Program-made: the position numbers and the translations under genes
Notes under the pieces: generated by a model
Databases searched by the model: none
What the model was told of the DNA's origin: nothing
Seen by the model: only the letters and a program-made list of their open reading frames with translations
Origin: Topomyia yanbarensis
Taxonomy: Eukaryota > Arthropoda > Insecta > Diptera > Culicidae
Assembly: GCF_030247195.1 (NCBI RefSeq)
Contig: NC_080671.1
Coordinates: 214,996,943 to 215,060,942 of the forward strand
DNA length: 64,000 bases
Reading direction: 5' to 3'
In this document: positions 36,008 through 47,700 of the stretch, one piece after another
Layout of the letters: every line of letters starts with the position of its first letter
How positions within the stretch are numbered: the first letter of the stretch is position 1

Positions 36008-38983
36008 CTAGTTAGCCGTGCCCGCCGTCTGTTGCTCGGTTCGCCAGATTACCTGTAGCCTACTGGCAATCTGGATGGTAGCAGCCGAGACTGCGTTCCA
36101 CTTCTCCACCGATTGACACATCCGCTGAATAAGGGTATCAGGGGTTGTGTCCCAGCCACAGACGTCAAGCATTGCTCTTCTTTCGACGTCGAACCGATGA
36201 CATACGAACAGTATGTGTTCGGCAGTTTCATCTACATCTGGGCAGTCCGGGCAGACTGGGACCTCCGCGTGCCCGAACCTGTGGAGGTACTGTCGGAAAC
36301 AGCCAAGGCCTGACAGGAATTGTGTCAGGTGGAAGTGAACTTCCCCATGGGGTCTTCCCACCCAGCTCGATATGCTAGGTATCAGCCGGTGGGTCCACCT
36401 ACCTTTCGAGGAGTTGTCCCACTCACGCTGCCATCTGGCGACCGAGGTCACCCTGGTGCGCTCGCGGGCTCCCCTATTTCCACGTAGCTCAAAGCACTCC
36501 TCATCTTCCCGAATGACCAGCCCGACTGGCATCATGCTCGCTATCACGCAGGATGCATCGTGTGATACCGTGCGGTAGGCAGATATCACTCTGAGGCACA
36601 TCACGCGGTAGGTGCTCTCCAGTTTCTGTAGGTAACTGGTTACCCTCAGTGCTCTTGACCATGACGGGCCGCCGTACCTGAGGATAGATACGGCAACGCC
36701 TGCCAGTAACCTACGTCTACTGGCGCACACCTTTGAGCTGTTGGACATCATTCTCGATAGTGCCGCAACAGCAGTCGACGCTCTCTTGCACGTATAGTCG
36801 ACATGGCTGCCGAAGGTCAGCTTGTCGTCTATAATGACTCCGAGAGACTTCAGACTTCGCTGTGAAGTGATCGCGACTTCTCCCACATGGATAACTGCAT
36901 GTTGTGCCGACTTGCGGTTGTTGACGATAACTACCTCCGTCTTATGATGAGCGAGCTCCAGGCCTCTCGCGCTCATCCATTCCTCCACCGTGCTAATCGC
37001 GTGTTCTGCGGTTAGTTCTACCTCAGGAATTGACTCCCCGTAGACCTCCAAGGTTACGTCGTCGGCAAAGCCAACGATCTTGACCCCAGGAGGGAACTTC
37101 AGTCTCAGAACCCCGTCATACATGAGGTTCCATAGCACCGGGCCTAGGATCGAGCCCTGCGGGACTCCGGCGGTAATCGGAACCCTTTTCTGACCGGCAT
37201 CGGTCTCGTATAGCAGTACGCGGTTTTGGAAGTAACTTTCCAGGATCCGGTACAGACCCACCGGTAGGCTAAGCCGGTGTAACGAGAGCGCGATGGCATC
37301 CCAGCTTGCGCTGTTGAATGCATTCTTCACGTCAAGTGTCACTAACGCACAGTATCGAATACCTCGCCTTTTTCGTTGGATCGCTATCTCGGCAGTATTT
37401 ATCACTGAGTTGAGAGCGTCCACTGTGGACTTACCCTTCCGAAAGCCAAACTGGTTGCTTGACAGACCGTCCGTACCTTCCGCGTACGGGGTGAGCCTGT
37501 TGAGGATGATCCTCTCAAGCAGTTTGCCAGTCGTGTCTATCAGACAGATTGGTCTGTACGCCGATGGGTCGCCTGGCGGCTTCCCGGGCTTCGGCAACAG
37601 CACCAGTTTCTGCCTTTTCCATCTATCGGGGAAACGGCACTCGTCAAGGCATCTCTGCATAGCTAGCCTGAACATGTTCGGGTTCGCTATGATCGCTGCC
37701 TTGAGAGCGTTGTTCGGGACTCCATCCGGCCCTGGAGCTTTGTTCATTGCTAGGGATTTAGCCACTGCGAGTAGTTCTTCGTTCGTCACTGGAGCCACCA
37801 TTTCGACCGTGCCCGCACTGTCTCGTAGTGCAGGTGGCCAGGGGCTTGTGGCTCGAGACGGGAAGAGTACTTCGATAATCGTTGCCAACCGGTCCGGAGA
37901 CCGTTCTGGGGGTGAGGAGCCCCCTTTGGTCTTGGCCATCACAATCCGGTAGGCGTCACCCCACGGATTCGCGTTGGCACTCTCACACAGGTTGTCGAAA
38001 CACGCTCTCTTGCTGCTTTTAATAGCCTTGTTAAGGGCTAATTTCGCAGCTCGAAGCACTTCACGGCGGTTCTCTCTTGCATCCTCGGTGCGAGCTCTTT
38101 GCATCCTACGTCTAGCTCTGAGGCAGGCTGACCGTAGAGCTGCAATCTCAGCACTCCACCAGTATACCGGGCATCTGCCGTTTCTTGGCAGTGTTTTTCT
38201 CGGCATAGTGGCGTCGCACGCGCGTGATAGAACAGCTACCAGCGCATCCCCGCTTAGACTGTCGGTGTTGGCCTCCAGTCCCAGGGCCGCGGTGAAAGCT
38301 TCGCTGTCGAAGTGATTGGACTTCCACCCGCGTACCTGACAGGGATCTCCCGCCCTCGGATGCTGCACACCATAGTTGATCTTAAAGCGGATTGCTAAAT
38401 GATCACTATGGGTGTAGCCTTCGTCTACCCTCCATTCCATGCCTGGAGCCAGACTCGGGCTGGCAAAGGTCAAATCAATCCACGCCTCCACTCCGTTTCT
38501 ACGGAATGTACTAGCGGAGCCATCATTAGCTAGCACAGTATCGAGTTTCGCAAACGCTTCCATTAGCGCTTGACCCCTGCTATTTGTACAGCGGCTGCCC
38601 CACTCCACTGCCCAAGCGTTGAAGTCTCCCGCTATTACTACCGGTTTCCGGCCCACGAGGTCCGACGAGAGCCTGTCGATCATCTGGTAGAACTGTTCTA
38701 TTGGCCACCTTGGTGGGGCGTAGCAGCTGCAATAGAACACACCATTGATCTTGGCAATCGCCACACCCTCGGCGGAGGGGTGTATTACCTCTTGAACCGG
38801 GAACCTTCCCGTTGTACAGATTGCCACCATTCCAGACCCGTCCGACACCCAATTGCCGTTGCCGGCAGGGATGCTGTACGGGTCTGATAATAGGGCGACA
38901 TCTGTCCTCGACTCCGAGACCGACTGCCACAGCAGCTGTTGGGCTGCTGCACAATGGTTAAGATTTAGCTGTGTGACTCTCAC
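36008..38983 (-). CDS. ORF2 of the Waldo-like element: endonuclease and reverse transcriptase
   Basis: 991 codons without a stop. AP-endonuclease domain 1-200: LNLNHC (6-11), GDFNAW (119-124), SDHLAI (193-198). It nicks the target DNA. Reverse transcriptase about 400-720: NKAPGPDGVP (414-423), YRPICLID (476-483), DVKNAFN (551-557), PQGSILGP (608-615) and the catalytic FADD (639-642). A C-terminal zinc motif C-x2-C-x8-H-x4-C is at 911-928. No RNase H. All expected catalytic motifs of the reverse transcriptase are present. The frame is bounded upstream by TAA (38993-38995) and has no ATG at its head. The likely start is the codon at 38981-38983, now GTG, overlapping the ORF1 stop as GTGA where R1-type elements usually have ATGA. 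The next in-frame Met is residue 52, inside the endonuclease. Translation probably relies on termination-reinitiation, or the start codon is mutated. Confidence 0.95.
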   Translation of the reverse strand: MRVTQLNLNHCAAAQQLLWQSVSESRTDVALLSDPYSIPAGNGNWVSDGSGMVAICTTGRFPVQEVIHPSAEGVAIAKINGVFYCSCYAPPRWPIEQFYQMIDRLSSDLVGRKPVVIAGDFNAWAVEWGSRCTNSRGQALMEAFAKLDTVLANDGSASTFRRNGVEAWIDLTFASPSLAPGMEWRVDEGYTHSDHLAIRFKINYGVQHPRAGDPCQVRGWKSNHFDSEAFTAALGLEANTDSLSGDALVAVLSRACDATMPRKTLPRNGRCPVYWWSAEIAALRSACLRARRRMQRARTEDARENRREVLRAAKLALNKAIKSSKRACFDNLCESANANPWGDAYRIVMAKTKGGSSPPERSPDRLATIIEVLFPSRATSPWPPALRDSAGTVEMVAPVTNEELLAVAKSLAMNKAPGPDGVPNNALKAAIIANPNMFRLAMQRCLDECRFPDRWKRQKLVLLPKPGKPPGDPSAYRPICLIDTTGKLLERIILNRLTPYAEGTDGLSSNQFGFRKGKSTVDALNSVINTAEIAIQRKRRGIRYCALVTLDVKNAFNSASWDAIALSLHRLSLPVGLYRILESYFQNRVLLYETDAGQKRVPITAGVPQGSILGPVLWNLMYDGVLRLKFPPGVKIVGFADDVTLEVYGESIPEVELTAEHAISTVEEWMSARGLELAHHKTEVVIVNNRKSAQHAVIHVGEVAITSQRSLKSLGVIIDDKLTFGSHVDYTCKRASTAVAALSRMMSNSSKVCASRRRLLAGVAVSILRYGGPSWSRALRVTSYLQKLESTYRVMCLRVISAYRTVSHDASCVIASMMPVGLVIREDEECFELRGNRGARERTRVTSVARWQREWDNSSKGRWTHRLIPSISSWVGRPHGEVHFHLTQFLSGLGCFRQYLHRFGHAEVPVCPDCPDVDETAEHILFVCHRFDVERRAMLDVCGWDTTPDTLIQRMCQSVEKWNAVSAATIQIASRLQVIWRTEQQTAGTAN

Positions 38984-40263
38984 GGCTTCTTCTTATTTAA
39001 CTCGCCGAAGGGACACGAAGGTCCGCCCATAGCATGTTTATGGGCTTGCTTCTTAGAGGTGCAGATAAGGCACTTATATGCCTTAGTGCACCCCCGCTCT
39101 TTATGCCCCTCCTCGCCGCATCGACGACATAGCTTACTCCTGTCTAGGCCTTTGCATTCGTAAGCTTTATGGCCGGATTCTAGGCACCGATAGCACCTGT
39201 CCACTGAAGGCGGCTGGGGTATACTAATAGGGCATACCGACCAGCCGATCTTCAGCTTCCCTTTCTCGGTTACCTTTTTGGCATCCGCATTGAGTAGCCT
39301 GAGGTAGGCTACTTGGGTGCCAGAGGGTCCGTCCCTCAATCGCACAGAGGCCCGCTCGATTGTGACGCCGCAGTGCTCCTTGACGGCTGCGACGACGTCT
39401 TCTGCGGTCGCGAACTCGTCCAAGTGCTTGCACTGGAGAGTTGTTTCCGCACCTAGCGACCTGATTTGGGCGCCCTCGCCAAGGACCTCTTGAGCCAAGG
39501 CCTTATATATTGCACTTGATTGTGCGCCTCGCTTCAGCACCAGGAGCATCTCTCCCGTGTTGGTGCGTCTTACGCTACGCACATCCTGCCCAAGGGCCGA
39601 GAGGCTTTCGGCCGCCTTCATCGATTTAAGGACATCGGCGTATTTGTCCTTGTCGGTTTTTAACCACAAGGCTTCGCCTCTGTCCTTGGCCTTCCTCGCA
39701 GGCCGCGGTACCTCCGGTTTCAGTGCCGGCTTTTTCTTGGTAACCAGCGTCCAGGGGTTTGAGCCCCCCTGCCCCGGTCGTGTCGGGTTGCTGGTACCAT
39801 CGCTCTCCACAGCGAGGTCACTCTCGCCCTCGCTTACCTCACCCAGGCGGCGTTTGATGTTGACGGTTGCACGCCGAGTGGTGTCGGTTTTGGCACCCTC
39901 TCCTGGCGACTTCCTAGGGCGATTCGATGCCGTCTTGCGATTGCCCTTTCCCTTTCCCTTCGAGGGGAACTCGGTCGCCGCTCCGATCGACGTGGCTGCT
40001 CCGTAGAAGGTAAAGGCCACTGTGAACCTCTATTAACCTTCTCTCTTTCCTCCCTATTGGAGGCCACTGTCTGGGTTTCTCTGTCGGGCCTCTCCCGACA
40101 TTCCACCCTCTCAACATATGCCTGCTGTTCCTGTCTTGCGACACGAACAGCTTTCCGGAGCTCCAGAAGGCTCAACTTCAACTCCTTGGCTATGTTCTGC
40201 TTTGCGCTAGCGAAGTCGATTATAGCATCGAGTTGCTTCGCTACTTTGCGCATCGCAGCTATT
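38980..40263 (-). pseudogene. ORF1 (gag-like) of the Waldo-like element, main part, with a frameshift
   Basis: RNA-binding protein of the retrotransposon particle. The C-terminal part (38980-40031 frame) has three zinc knuckles at its end: CYRCLESGHKAYEC, CRRCGEEGHKERGC and a longer C-x2-C...H...C. It ends CCG TGA, the stop being 38980-38982. The N-terminal part is in another frame (MRKVAKQLDA..., ATG 40251-40253) and stays open down to 39834. The downstream frame has no ATG and is closed by TAG at 40030-40032, so a 1- or 2-base indel lies between about 39834 and 40031. Further upstream the frame runs into insertion F at 40264-40271. The first 23 codons are beyond it at 44221-44289. Total length would be about 450 residues. 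Inactive as read. Confidence 0.85.
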
Positions 40264-40271
40264 GGCCCCTC
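40264..40271. repeat. Target site duplication of element F (left)
   Basis: GGCCCCTC, repeated at 44213-44220, on either side of TIRs starting CAGG. Confidence 0.88.
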
Positions 40272-43200
40272 CAGGTATGGGAAAAATACATTCGAAATTC
40301 ATTCATCTGTATTCATCTTCTGATACATCTCATGCTACCAACCGTTGTGTTTGTCTCACGAAGTAAACGCCAGGAAGTATACACTGAGCTTGTTGCAAAG
40401 CTCATTAACGATAGCAGCTGTGCGGCACTCAATTGACTCCCGTTCGTTCTAAGTCGGAGAGCCTCTCATTCTCTCAATATTTTCTAAGAATGATGTTTGG
40501 ACGTGAGTGAATCAGATTGGAATATTATTGTTTTGGTTTGCGAGCCACTCGATGAGTCTAATCTTGATTCAATCATTATATCCAATCATTGAATCGTTCA
40601 ATCGGTTTTCTGTCCTTTGTAGAGGTAATATATGGGTAGAAGTGCAAAGGTAAAATAGCTCAAGATGCAGGATTTTTAATTTTTACATACGCAAGCTTAT
40701 CGTTTAACGGCTAGCGTGACCTACAAGTTACTGACTTTATTTCGTCTGTATCATGTTGAAGTACTTTTTACTATTTCAGTAGGGGAATCGGGGGCAAGTC
40801 CGACACCCTAAGTGCAATCATTTTTCTAAAATACCACGATTCTCCAAAAATTGTATATTCTGTGCACAATGCTTGTTTAGATGGTTCTTAACAAGATATA
40901 TTTTTTTCAGTGTTTCAAAAAATTGGATTCATTAAAAATTATTGGTTGCCAAAGGGAGAAAAATAACATTTTAAAAACGCTGCGGGTAAGACCGACACCC
41001 CGAAGTGGCAAGAGCGACACCCTTGTTAGCTTTCTTTTTGTCCAATTTTTCATTAAAAATGTGTTGTGTATGTGTGATAAAGTGTAATTATGTGTATATG
41101 AGTATGTGTGATGCAAATGCATGCTTTCTGGAATATCATCGCGTAGCAAGAGGAAAAGCATACGAATGTGTGGTGTGAATAAATAATGTTCAACACTTGG
41201 TTTTCTCCATTAATCTTTTCTAGCTTTATTACCGCTTGTGAAGCCATTCTAAGAAGTAAGATCCGTTCTGCAAGAAGAATATATCCCCTGTTACTAAGAT
41301 TCATTCACTTAGAAGTAACATACCCTTTTGTAGTGAGCTATCCGGTTCGTGTTATGATTTTTCGGAACTCTGTTGATCAACAATCCGGCAGAATAGATTA
41401 GAATGTGCGGCAAAATACTGGTAATTCTCAAAGCTTTTGTGCTGTTAAAACCTTGAAATGTTTCAACTAAAAATAACATCCAAGTGCGCATCAACTTTGC
41501 TTTCGCATATTTTGTTTATTTTGTGACGTTGGATGAATCTATATGGCATATATGTGTCTCGAAATACTCAAAATAATCGTACTAATGATATCCTGTTATT
41601 ATTGTATGATTTAAAATTTGATATCTGGGAAAAGTTATGGGGTGTCGGGCTTACCCACGGTATCGGACTTGCCCCCAATTCTCCTATTCATTAAGCTGTC
41701 TATCTTTTGTGCAGTTAAAATATTATCGTTACAGTTGAAAACTGGAAAATCCTATCAGCGACAATTTTTTTCTCTTTTGTTCAATGCTAATTCACGACGT
41801 CGGGAGTAGTGTGTTCTATTGCTAAAAACAAAAGAAAATACGATTGTGTCTGGTTGGATTTTCCAGTTTTCAACTACAACCACAATATTAAACAATGGCT
41901 TTGGATATCATGACGTACATGACATTCAAGGTTATAAAGTTCAAAAATAGTGTACGAGGTGTTATAACGACCAAAGGGTAAATTTGAAAAAAAATGCATC
42001 AAAACATCTAAAATGATCCCAACGGAACATACCTGTAAATACTATTAAATCCTAGTCAAACCAGCCACAATCAGTTTTAAATGAAGCAATGAGCCGCGAT
42101 CGGTTGTTTTATTTGATTCGAAATTCTGACAGAAACCTCAAGCCAGCTTAAATTCTGAATGTGCTTTACTGGAATGAAACCAGCTTCTTCGGTAACTACC
42201 GATCGAGGTAACCCCATATAGTTTAAAAACTCTTTAATCGCGTATAAACACGCTTAATTGCTAAATTGGACAATATCTATTGACAAACTGAGTTTTATTA
42301 GATTCTGAGATGATTATGACTTTCATTGCTTTAGTTTTCGACAAATTTACTAAAAAAATCAGGTTGGACAAGGAAAAGTTTGTATAAAATACTAATGCCC
42401 AACTAATGACTACTAAATGCCCAACTGATGACTAAATTTGCGAAAATAACTCCTACAACATTTTTTTGTAGGATTTATCATTTTTAGACAATAGCCATTT
42501 GAAAAAAATTGGTTAAAAAAGTTTGACCCTCTCAAAAGCTTGTCTAGATCATTTTTGGAAAAAAAAGTATGCAAAGTGGCTTTTTGTGACAAATTTCTCA
42601 TGTACAGAAAGTTTCATTAAAATCTGAGAGGGTGCTGCCAACATTTGTTCGAGTTGGTGCGAAATTCGTCATATTATAAATGGATATGTCATAAAAGATG
42701 GATGAACTGACCTGACCATTAAAACGTTTCTGTTGGAAAAGCCTTTGCACTCCGTAACACAATTAAAACTACTTTTAGAAAAATACTAAAACAAGGTGGT
42801 CTAATTCTTAAGGCTAAATATCATCAATATCAAGTATATCATGTAGAGCTTTTTTTCTCGGCTTGCTTTTTTCATTGTAGGACTTATCGACTCTCCAAAA
42901 CAAGGTTATTGGATGCGTGGTACGCAGTTTTTGAACACACCCTTTTATTTTTACGAGCACTACATTCATTTGCTTTCACACATAAATAACGAGCATAATC
43001 AATAACAATAAATCAAGGAGTTACCATGATTTTGCGAAAAAAAATTTGACATAAAGTAGCCCCCTTGTGGGGGTGACTTTACGCCAATTTTAGCTCTTTA
43101 GATTTCACGTTCAATCTTGATTTTCCAAAAGTTCTTTTCAATGACTTTGGAGGTACTTGTGCCATATGTAAAACATCGAACAGTTTCAAATTTGAAGTTG

Positions 43201-44212
43201 CGTGATCGTAGTTCTTGAGTGTAATGTACAAAACGTTCTATTTTTGGCGTAAAGTAATCACCGATGACGGTATTTCAAAACCCACTCGTCAAACTCGTTC
43301 CAAAAACAAAGATAATTATAAAAATATTGATATCCGTCATTATCCCGACGAACTAGTTATGAAAAAAAAAGTTCAACAGACGTATTTTTGGAGTCAACAC
43401 GTTTTTATGTACAACGTATCCAACACTTAAATTTATTTAGCGCAGCTCTGTCTACAAATCAATATAATCTTAACAATAGCAAAACAAACTTTAATTTCGT
43501 TTTTACTCTTAATTTACTATAATAAACAGCTGTGCTATTGCTACTACGAAGGGTGAGGAAATTAAGCTCCGTAGCGGTATAATGAATTTGTTTATATAAA
43601 CATCGCGTTAGCCTTTTAAAAGAATTAATTTTAAATTTAACAATTTCTATCGCTTTCCGAATGCGACGATACTATCTCAAATCATTCCCAAAAGCGACGT
43701 CCAGTCCTTGCCTATGAAGCAATGATTATTATAGACGTCATATGTCACAGACACAGTATTCAAACTGTGCTATATTTTCATGTAATTTCCCGGCTTATAA
43801 TCACCAAAAGGCTTCCGAGCCGAACAAGAAGTTTTAAGAAAAATCTAATTCCTACAGCTCTGCGTAAACGATATATACAGCGCCTCATACTTATTATTGG
43901 AATTACATACAAGGAACCCTCTCAATGAGTCAACAAATGCATTCGATGAGTGAGCGAATTTTGATTCATCCAGAATTGAAGTCCTGCCTGTTTGCTGACG
44001 TTCGGTTCGTTTCAAGTATTTTTTTAACCACTCACTTACATAGTGCGTTCGCTGACCGTTCGGAGTGCACAAACATGGTGGTTGAGAGAGGATTCATCGC
44101 ATTCTCTCATGGTTCGTTGCTCCATGCTCACTATGACGATTGTGTGCGGCTGAACCAAGGATGAATGGCTATCAGATGCAATCAAACGAATGAGTGAATT
44201 TTCCCATGCCTG
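40272..44212. mobile_element. Non-autonomous TIR element F inside ORF1
   Basis: 3941 bp with imperfect ends CAGGTATGGGAAAAAT (left) and complement CAGGCATGGGAAAATT (right), and an 8-bp duplication GGCCCCTC. The subterminal regions are rich in ATTCATTC/GAGTGAAT-type words (40290-40330, 44180-44200). No transposase is recognisable inside. Most of the interior (41687-43910) is AT-rich with no coding sequence. The interior contains TA-MITE D copy 2 and a hairpin near 43048-43088 (GTAGCCCCC TTG TGGGGGTGAC core). An 8-bp duplication with CA-starting TIRs fits hAT or P; the GC-rich target leans to P, but I cannot decide. Confidence 0.8.
40782..41684. mobile_element. TA-MITE D, copy 2
   Basis: 903 bp flanked by TA (40780-40781, 41685-41686). 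Ends GGGGAATCGGGGGCAAG and complement GGAGAATTGGGGGCAAG, each followed by a (C/T)CCGA(C/T)ACC word. The first ~390 bp closely follow copy 1 (20289 onward). The middle carries a deletion relative to copy 1. No protein. Confidence 0.85.
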
Positions 44213-44220
44213 GGCCCCTC

Positions 44221-44289
44221 CGATGCATTGGTAGGGGTATTGCCTACCGCTGCTGGGGGGTCACTGGTGCTTTCGAGTGCAGCACTCAT
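44221..44289 (-). pseudogene. First 23 codons of Waldo-like ORF1, separated by insertion F
   Basis: Minus-strand ATG at 44287-44289 followed by an open Ala/Pro/Thr-rich stretch ending at the GGCCCCTC duplication. The frame agrees with the N-terminal frame resuming at 40263, counting the duplication once. This is the most upstream in-frame ATG I see before the GC-rich 5' UTR. Confidence 0.7.
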
Positions 44290-44742
44290 CGTTCCACTAC
44301 TCTCCCAACGGGGGGGGGAGACCTCGCCAAACCACCTCTTGCGAAGGGATTTGGCACCTCCGTCTGTTTATTTTTATTTTTATTTGCCTCCATGTATAGT
44401 CCCACGAGTAGCGCGAGAAATATATGTCCGCCACGCCAGAGCTCCGCATTAGCGTGGTAAGGGACGCTTACTGTGGGGGTTGCCCAGGTACCCCACAGGC
44501 TCCGTTAACGATCGAGCATCTTTTTCACCCCCTCGATCACTCATCCCTCGGCACGGGTCGCTTCACGCCTTGGAATTGGGGTTATGCCCTACCTTGCTTT
44601 ACGTGGTGATCTCGGCCCGGATCATCACAACCATCCTCCTTTACCAGGGCTTTGGACCTGTAGCTCTGGATCTCAATAGTTCCATGTACGTATGTTATTA
44701 CAGACATGCTACTATTGGGATCCGTCATTCGCTAGCGGAGTT
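44290..44742 (-). other. 5' UTR of the Waldo-like element
   Basis: About 450 bp between ORF1 and the 14-bp target duplication, moderately GC-rich, with a G9 run at 44312-44320 (plus strand). Internal promoters of LINEs sit in this position, but no motif is clear enough to call. Confidence 0.65.
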
Positions 44743-47700
44743 TGTGTGTGTGAATGTATGTGTGTATGTATGTATGTGTGTGTGTATGTGCGTATGTGTG
44801 TGTGTATGTGACCACAAATGTCACTCGTTTTTCTCAGAGATGGCTGAACCGATTTTGACAAATTTAGTCTCAAATGAAAGGTGCAACGTTCCCATAGGAT
44901 GCTATTGAATTTCTAATGGATCCGACTTCCGGTTCCGGAATTACAGGGTGATGAGTACGAACACGCAGAAAATGTCGATTTTAATAAATTCTGCAATGAA
45001 TGTATAAAGGTGAATTTTTTTCCATTGGCCACCATTATCGGTTCCGGAAGCCCCGGTGGAAGTATCTAAATTCAGAATAACAGTCACATCGGTTTCCCGG
45101 AGATGGCTAGACCGATTCGACTAAGCTTGGCCTCAAATGAAAGGTATTGCGTCCCCGCAAATGGCTATTTAATTTCATCCCGATCCGACTTCTGGCGTGC
45201 GATCACATAGCAAATTGTGATTCAAACCGATACTCCGATGAAAGCAAAAAAGGTAAAAATTTCGCTAAAATGTCTCTCAAACAACTTAAATTTGCTGTTC
45301 TAGGTCACCGACGGCCAACCAAACTTTCGTTGACTACATTGACCACCATAGACGGTTCCGGAAGTGCCCGGGAAAACCGGCCATCTTTCAAAATTTACGA
45401 ACTCACATCAGTTTCCCGAAAATGGTTGGGCCGATTTTCACAAACTTAGTCCCAAATGATAGCTATAATATCCCCATAGATGTCAATAAAATTTCGCACG
45501 GATCGCTTATATGGGTCCGGAAATATAGACTAAATCGTCCGGTCACATATGAAATTCCCGTATAAGCCGGAACTCAATTTTTTTTTTCAAAGCGGGGACC
45601 TCATGAAATTTCAGAAATCGAATTCGTATTTTTGATGCCAAACATCTTTAAAATGCATGAAACGTCGAGATTTTATGTTATCTCGAAAAAAATTTTTTTC
45701 TAAAAATCGACTTTTTGGGACTTTTTTCGCACCTTTTTGCCTTTCTCAATAGAAAGGTATTGCAATTGCTCTGAAAACCGACTTTTTAACGGAGGCCCGG
45801 AGGGCCGAGTGACATATACCATTCGATTCAGTTCGTCGAGTTCGGCAAATGTCTGTGTGTATGTATGTGTGTATGTATGTGTGTGTGTATGTGCGTATGT
45901 GTGTGTGTATGTGACCAAAAATGTCACTCGTTTTTCTTAGAGATGGCTGAACCGATTTTGACAAACTTAGTCTCAAATGAAAGGTGCAACGTTCCCATAG
46001 GCTGCTATTGAATTTCTAATGGATCCGACTTCCGGTTCCGGAATTACAGGGTGATGAGTACGAACACGCAGAAAATGTCGATTTTAATAAATTCTGCAAT
46101 GAATGTATAAAGGTGAATTTTTTTCCAAAATATGACCACAACTGCTTCGATTTGTAGTATTAGGTCACTAACATCCATTCAAAGTCTATTTGGCCACATT
46201 GGCCACCATCATCGGTTCCGGAAGCCCCGGCGGAAGTATCTAAATTCAGAATAACAGTCACATCGGTTTCTCGGAGATGGCTAGACCGATTCGACTAAGC
46301 TTGACCTCAAATGAAAGGTATTGCGTCCCCGCAAATGGCTATTTAATTTCATCCCGATCCGACTTCCGGTTCCGGAGTTACAGGTTGTGGCGTGCGATCA
46401 CATAGCAAATTGTGATTCAAACCGATACTCCGATGAAAGCAAAAAAGGTAAAAATTTCGCTAAAATGTCTCTCAAACAACTTAAATTTGCTGTTCTAGGT
46501 CACCGACGGCCAACCAAACTTTCGTTGACTACATTGACCACCATAGACGGTTCCAGAAGTGCCCGGGAAAAGCGGCCATCTTTCAAAATTTACGAACTCA
46601 CATCAGTTTCCCGGAAATGGTTTGGCCGATTTTCACAAACTTAGTCCCAAATGATAGCTATAATATCCCCATAGATGTCAATAAAATTTCGCACGGATCG
46701 CTTATATGGGTCCGGAAATATAGACTAAATCGTCCGGTCACATATGAAATTCCCATATAAGCCGGAACTCAATTTTTTTTTCAAAGGGGGGACCTCATGA
46801 AATTTCAGAAATCGAATTCGTATTTTTGATGCCAAACATCTTTAAAATGCATGAAACGTCGAGATTTTATGTTATCTCGAAAATTTTTTTTTTTCTAGAA
46901 ATCGACTTTTTGGGACTTTTTTCGCACCTTTTTGCCTTTCTCAATAGAGAGGTATTGCAATTGCTCTGAAAACCGACTTTTTAACGGAGGCCCGGAGGGC
47001 CGAGTGACATATACCATTCGATTCAGTTCGTCGAGTTCGGCCAATGTCTGTGTGTGTGAATGTATGTGTGTATGTATGTATGTGTGTGTGTATGTGCGTA
47101 TGTGTGTGTGTATGTGACCACAAATGTCACTCGTTTTTCTCAGAGATGGCTGAACCGATTTTGACAAATTTAGTCTCAAATGAAAGGTGCAACGTTCCCA
47201 TAGGATGCTATTGAATTTCTAATGGATCCGACTTCCGGTTCCGGAATTACAGGGTGATGAGTACGAACACGCAGAAAATGTCGATTTTAATAAATTCTGC
47301 AATGAATGTATAAAGGTGAATTTTTTTCCAAAATATGACCACAACTGCTTCGATTTGTAGTATTAGGTCACTAACATCCATTCAAAGTCTATTTGGCCAC
47401 ATTGGCCACCATCATCGGTTCTGGAAGCCCCGGCGGAAGTATCTAAATTCAGAATAACAGTCACATCGGTTTCTCGGAGATGGCTAGACCGATTCGACTA
47501 AACTTGGCCTCAAATGAAAGGTATTGCGTCCCCGCAAATGGCTATTTAATTTCATCCCGATCCGACTTCCGGTTCCGGAGTTACAGGTTGTGGCGTGCGA
47601 TCACATAGCAAATTGTGATTCAAACCGATACTCCGATGAAAGCAAAAAAGGTAAAAATTTCGCTAAAATGTCTCTCAAACAACTTAAATTTGCTGTTCTA

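Larger units (their letters stand above)
35074..44742 (-). mobile_element. R1-clade, Waldo-like non-LTR retrotransposon, full length, with one nested insertion
   Basis: On the minus strand: 5' UTR 44742-44290, ORF1 from ATG at 44289, ORF2 to 36008, then a ~910-bp 3' UTR and a poly(A) tail (poly-T on plus, 35074-35097). A 14-bp target duplication lies inside the (CA/CATA)n microsatellite of the array. Without the 3.9-kb insertion F and its duplication the element is about 5.7 kb. ORF1 has CCHC knuckles. ORF2 has an APE-type endonuclease, a reverse transcriptase, a C-terminal CCHC motif and no RNase H. These features plus insertion into an ACAY-type microsatellite match Waldo elements of the R1 clade. 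The clade call is from domain layout and target, not from an alignment. Confidence 0.85.

Noticed and set aside
37293..37952. 219-codon plus-strand frame opposite ORF2
   Set aside because: It is the antisense shadow of the reverse transcriptase, which has all motifs on the minus strand.
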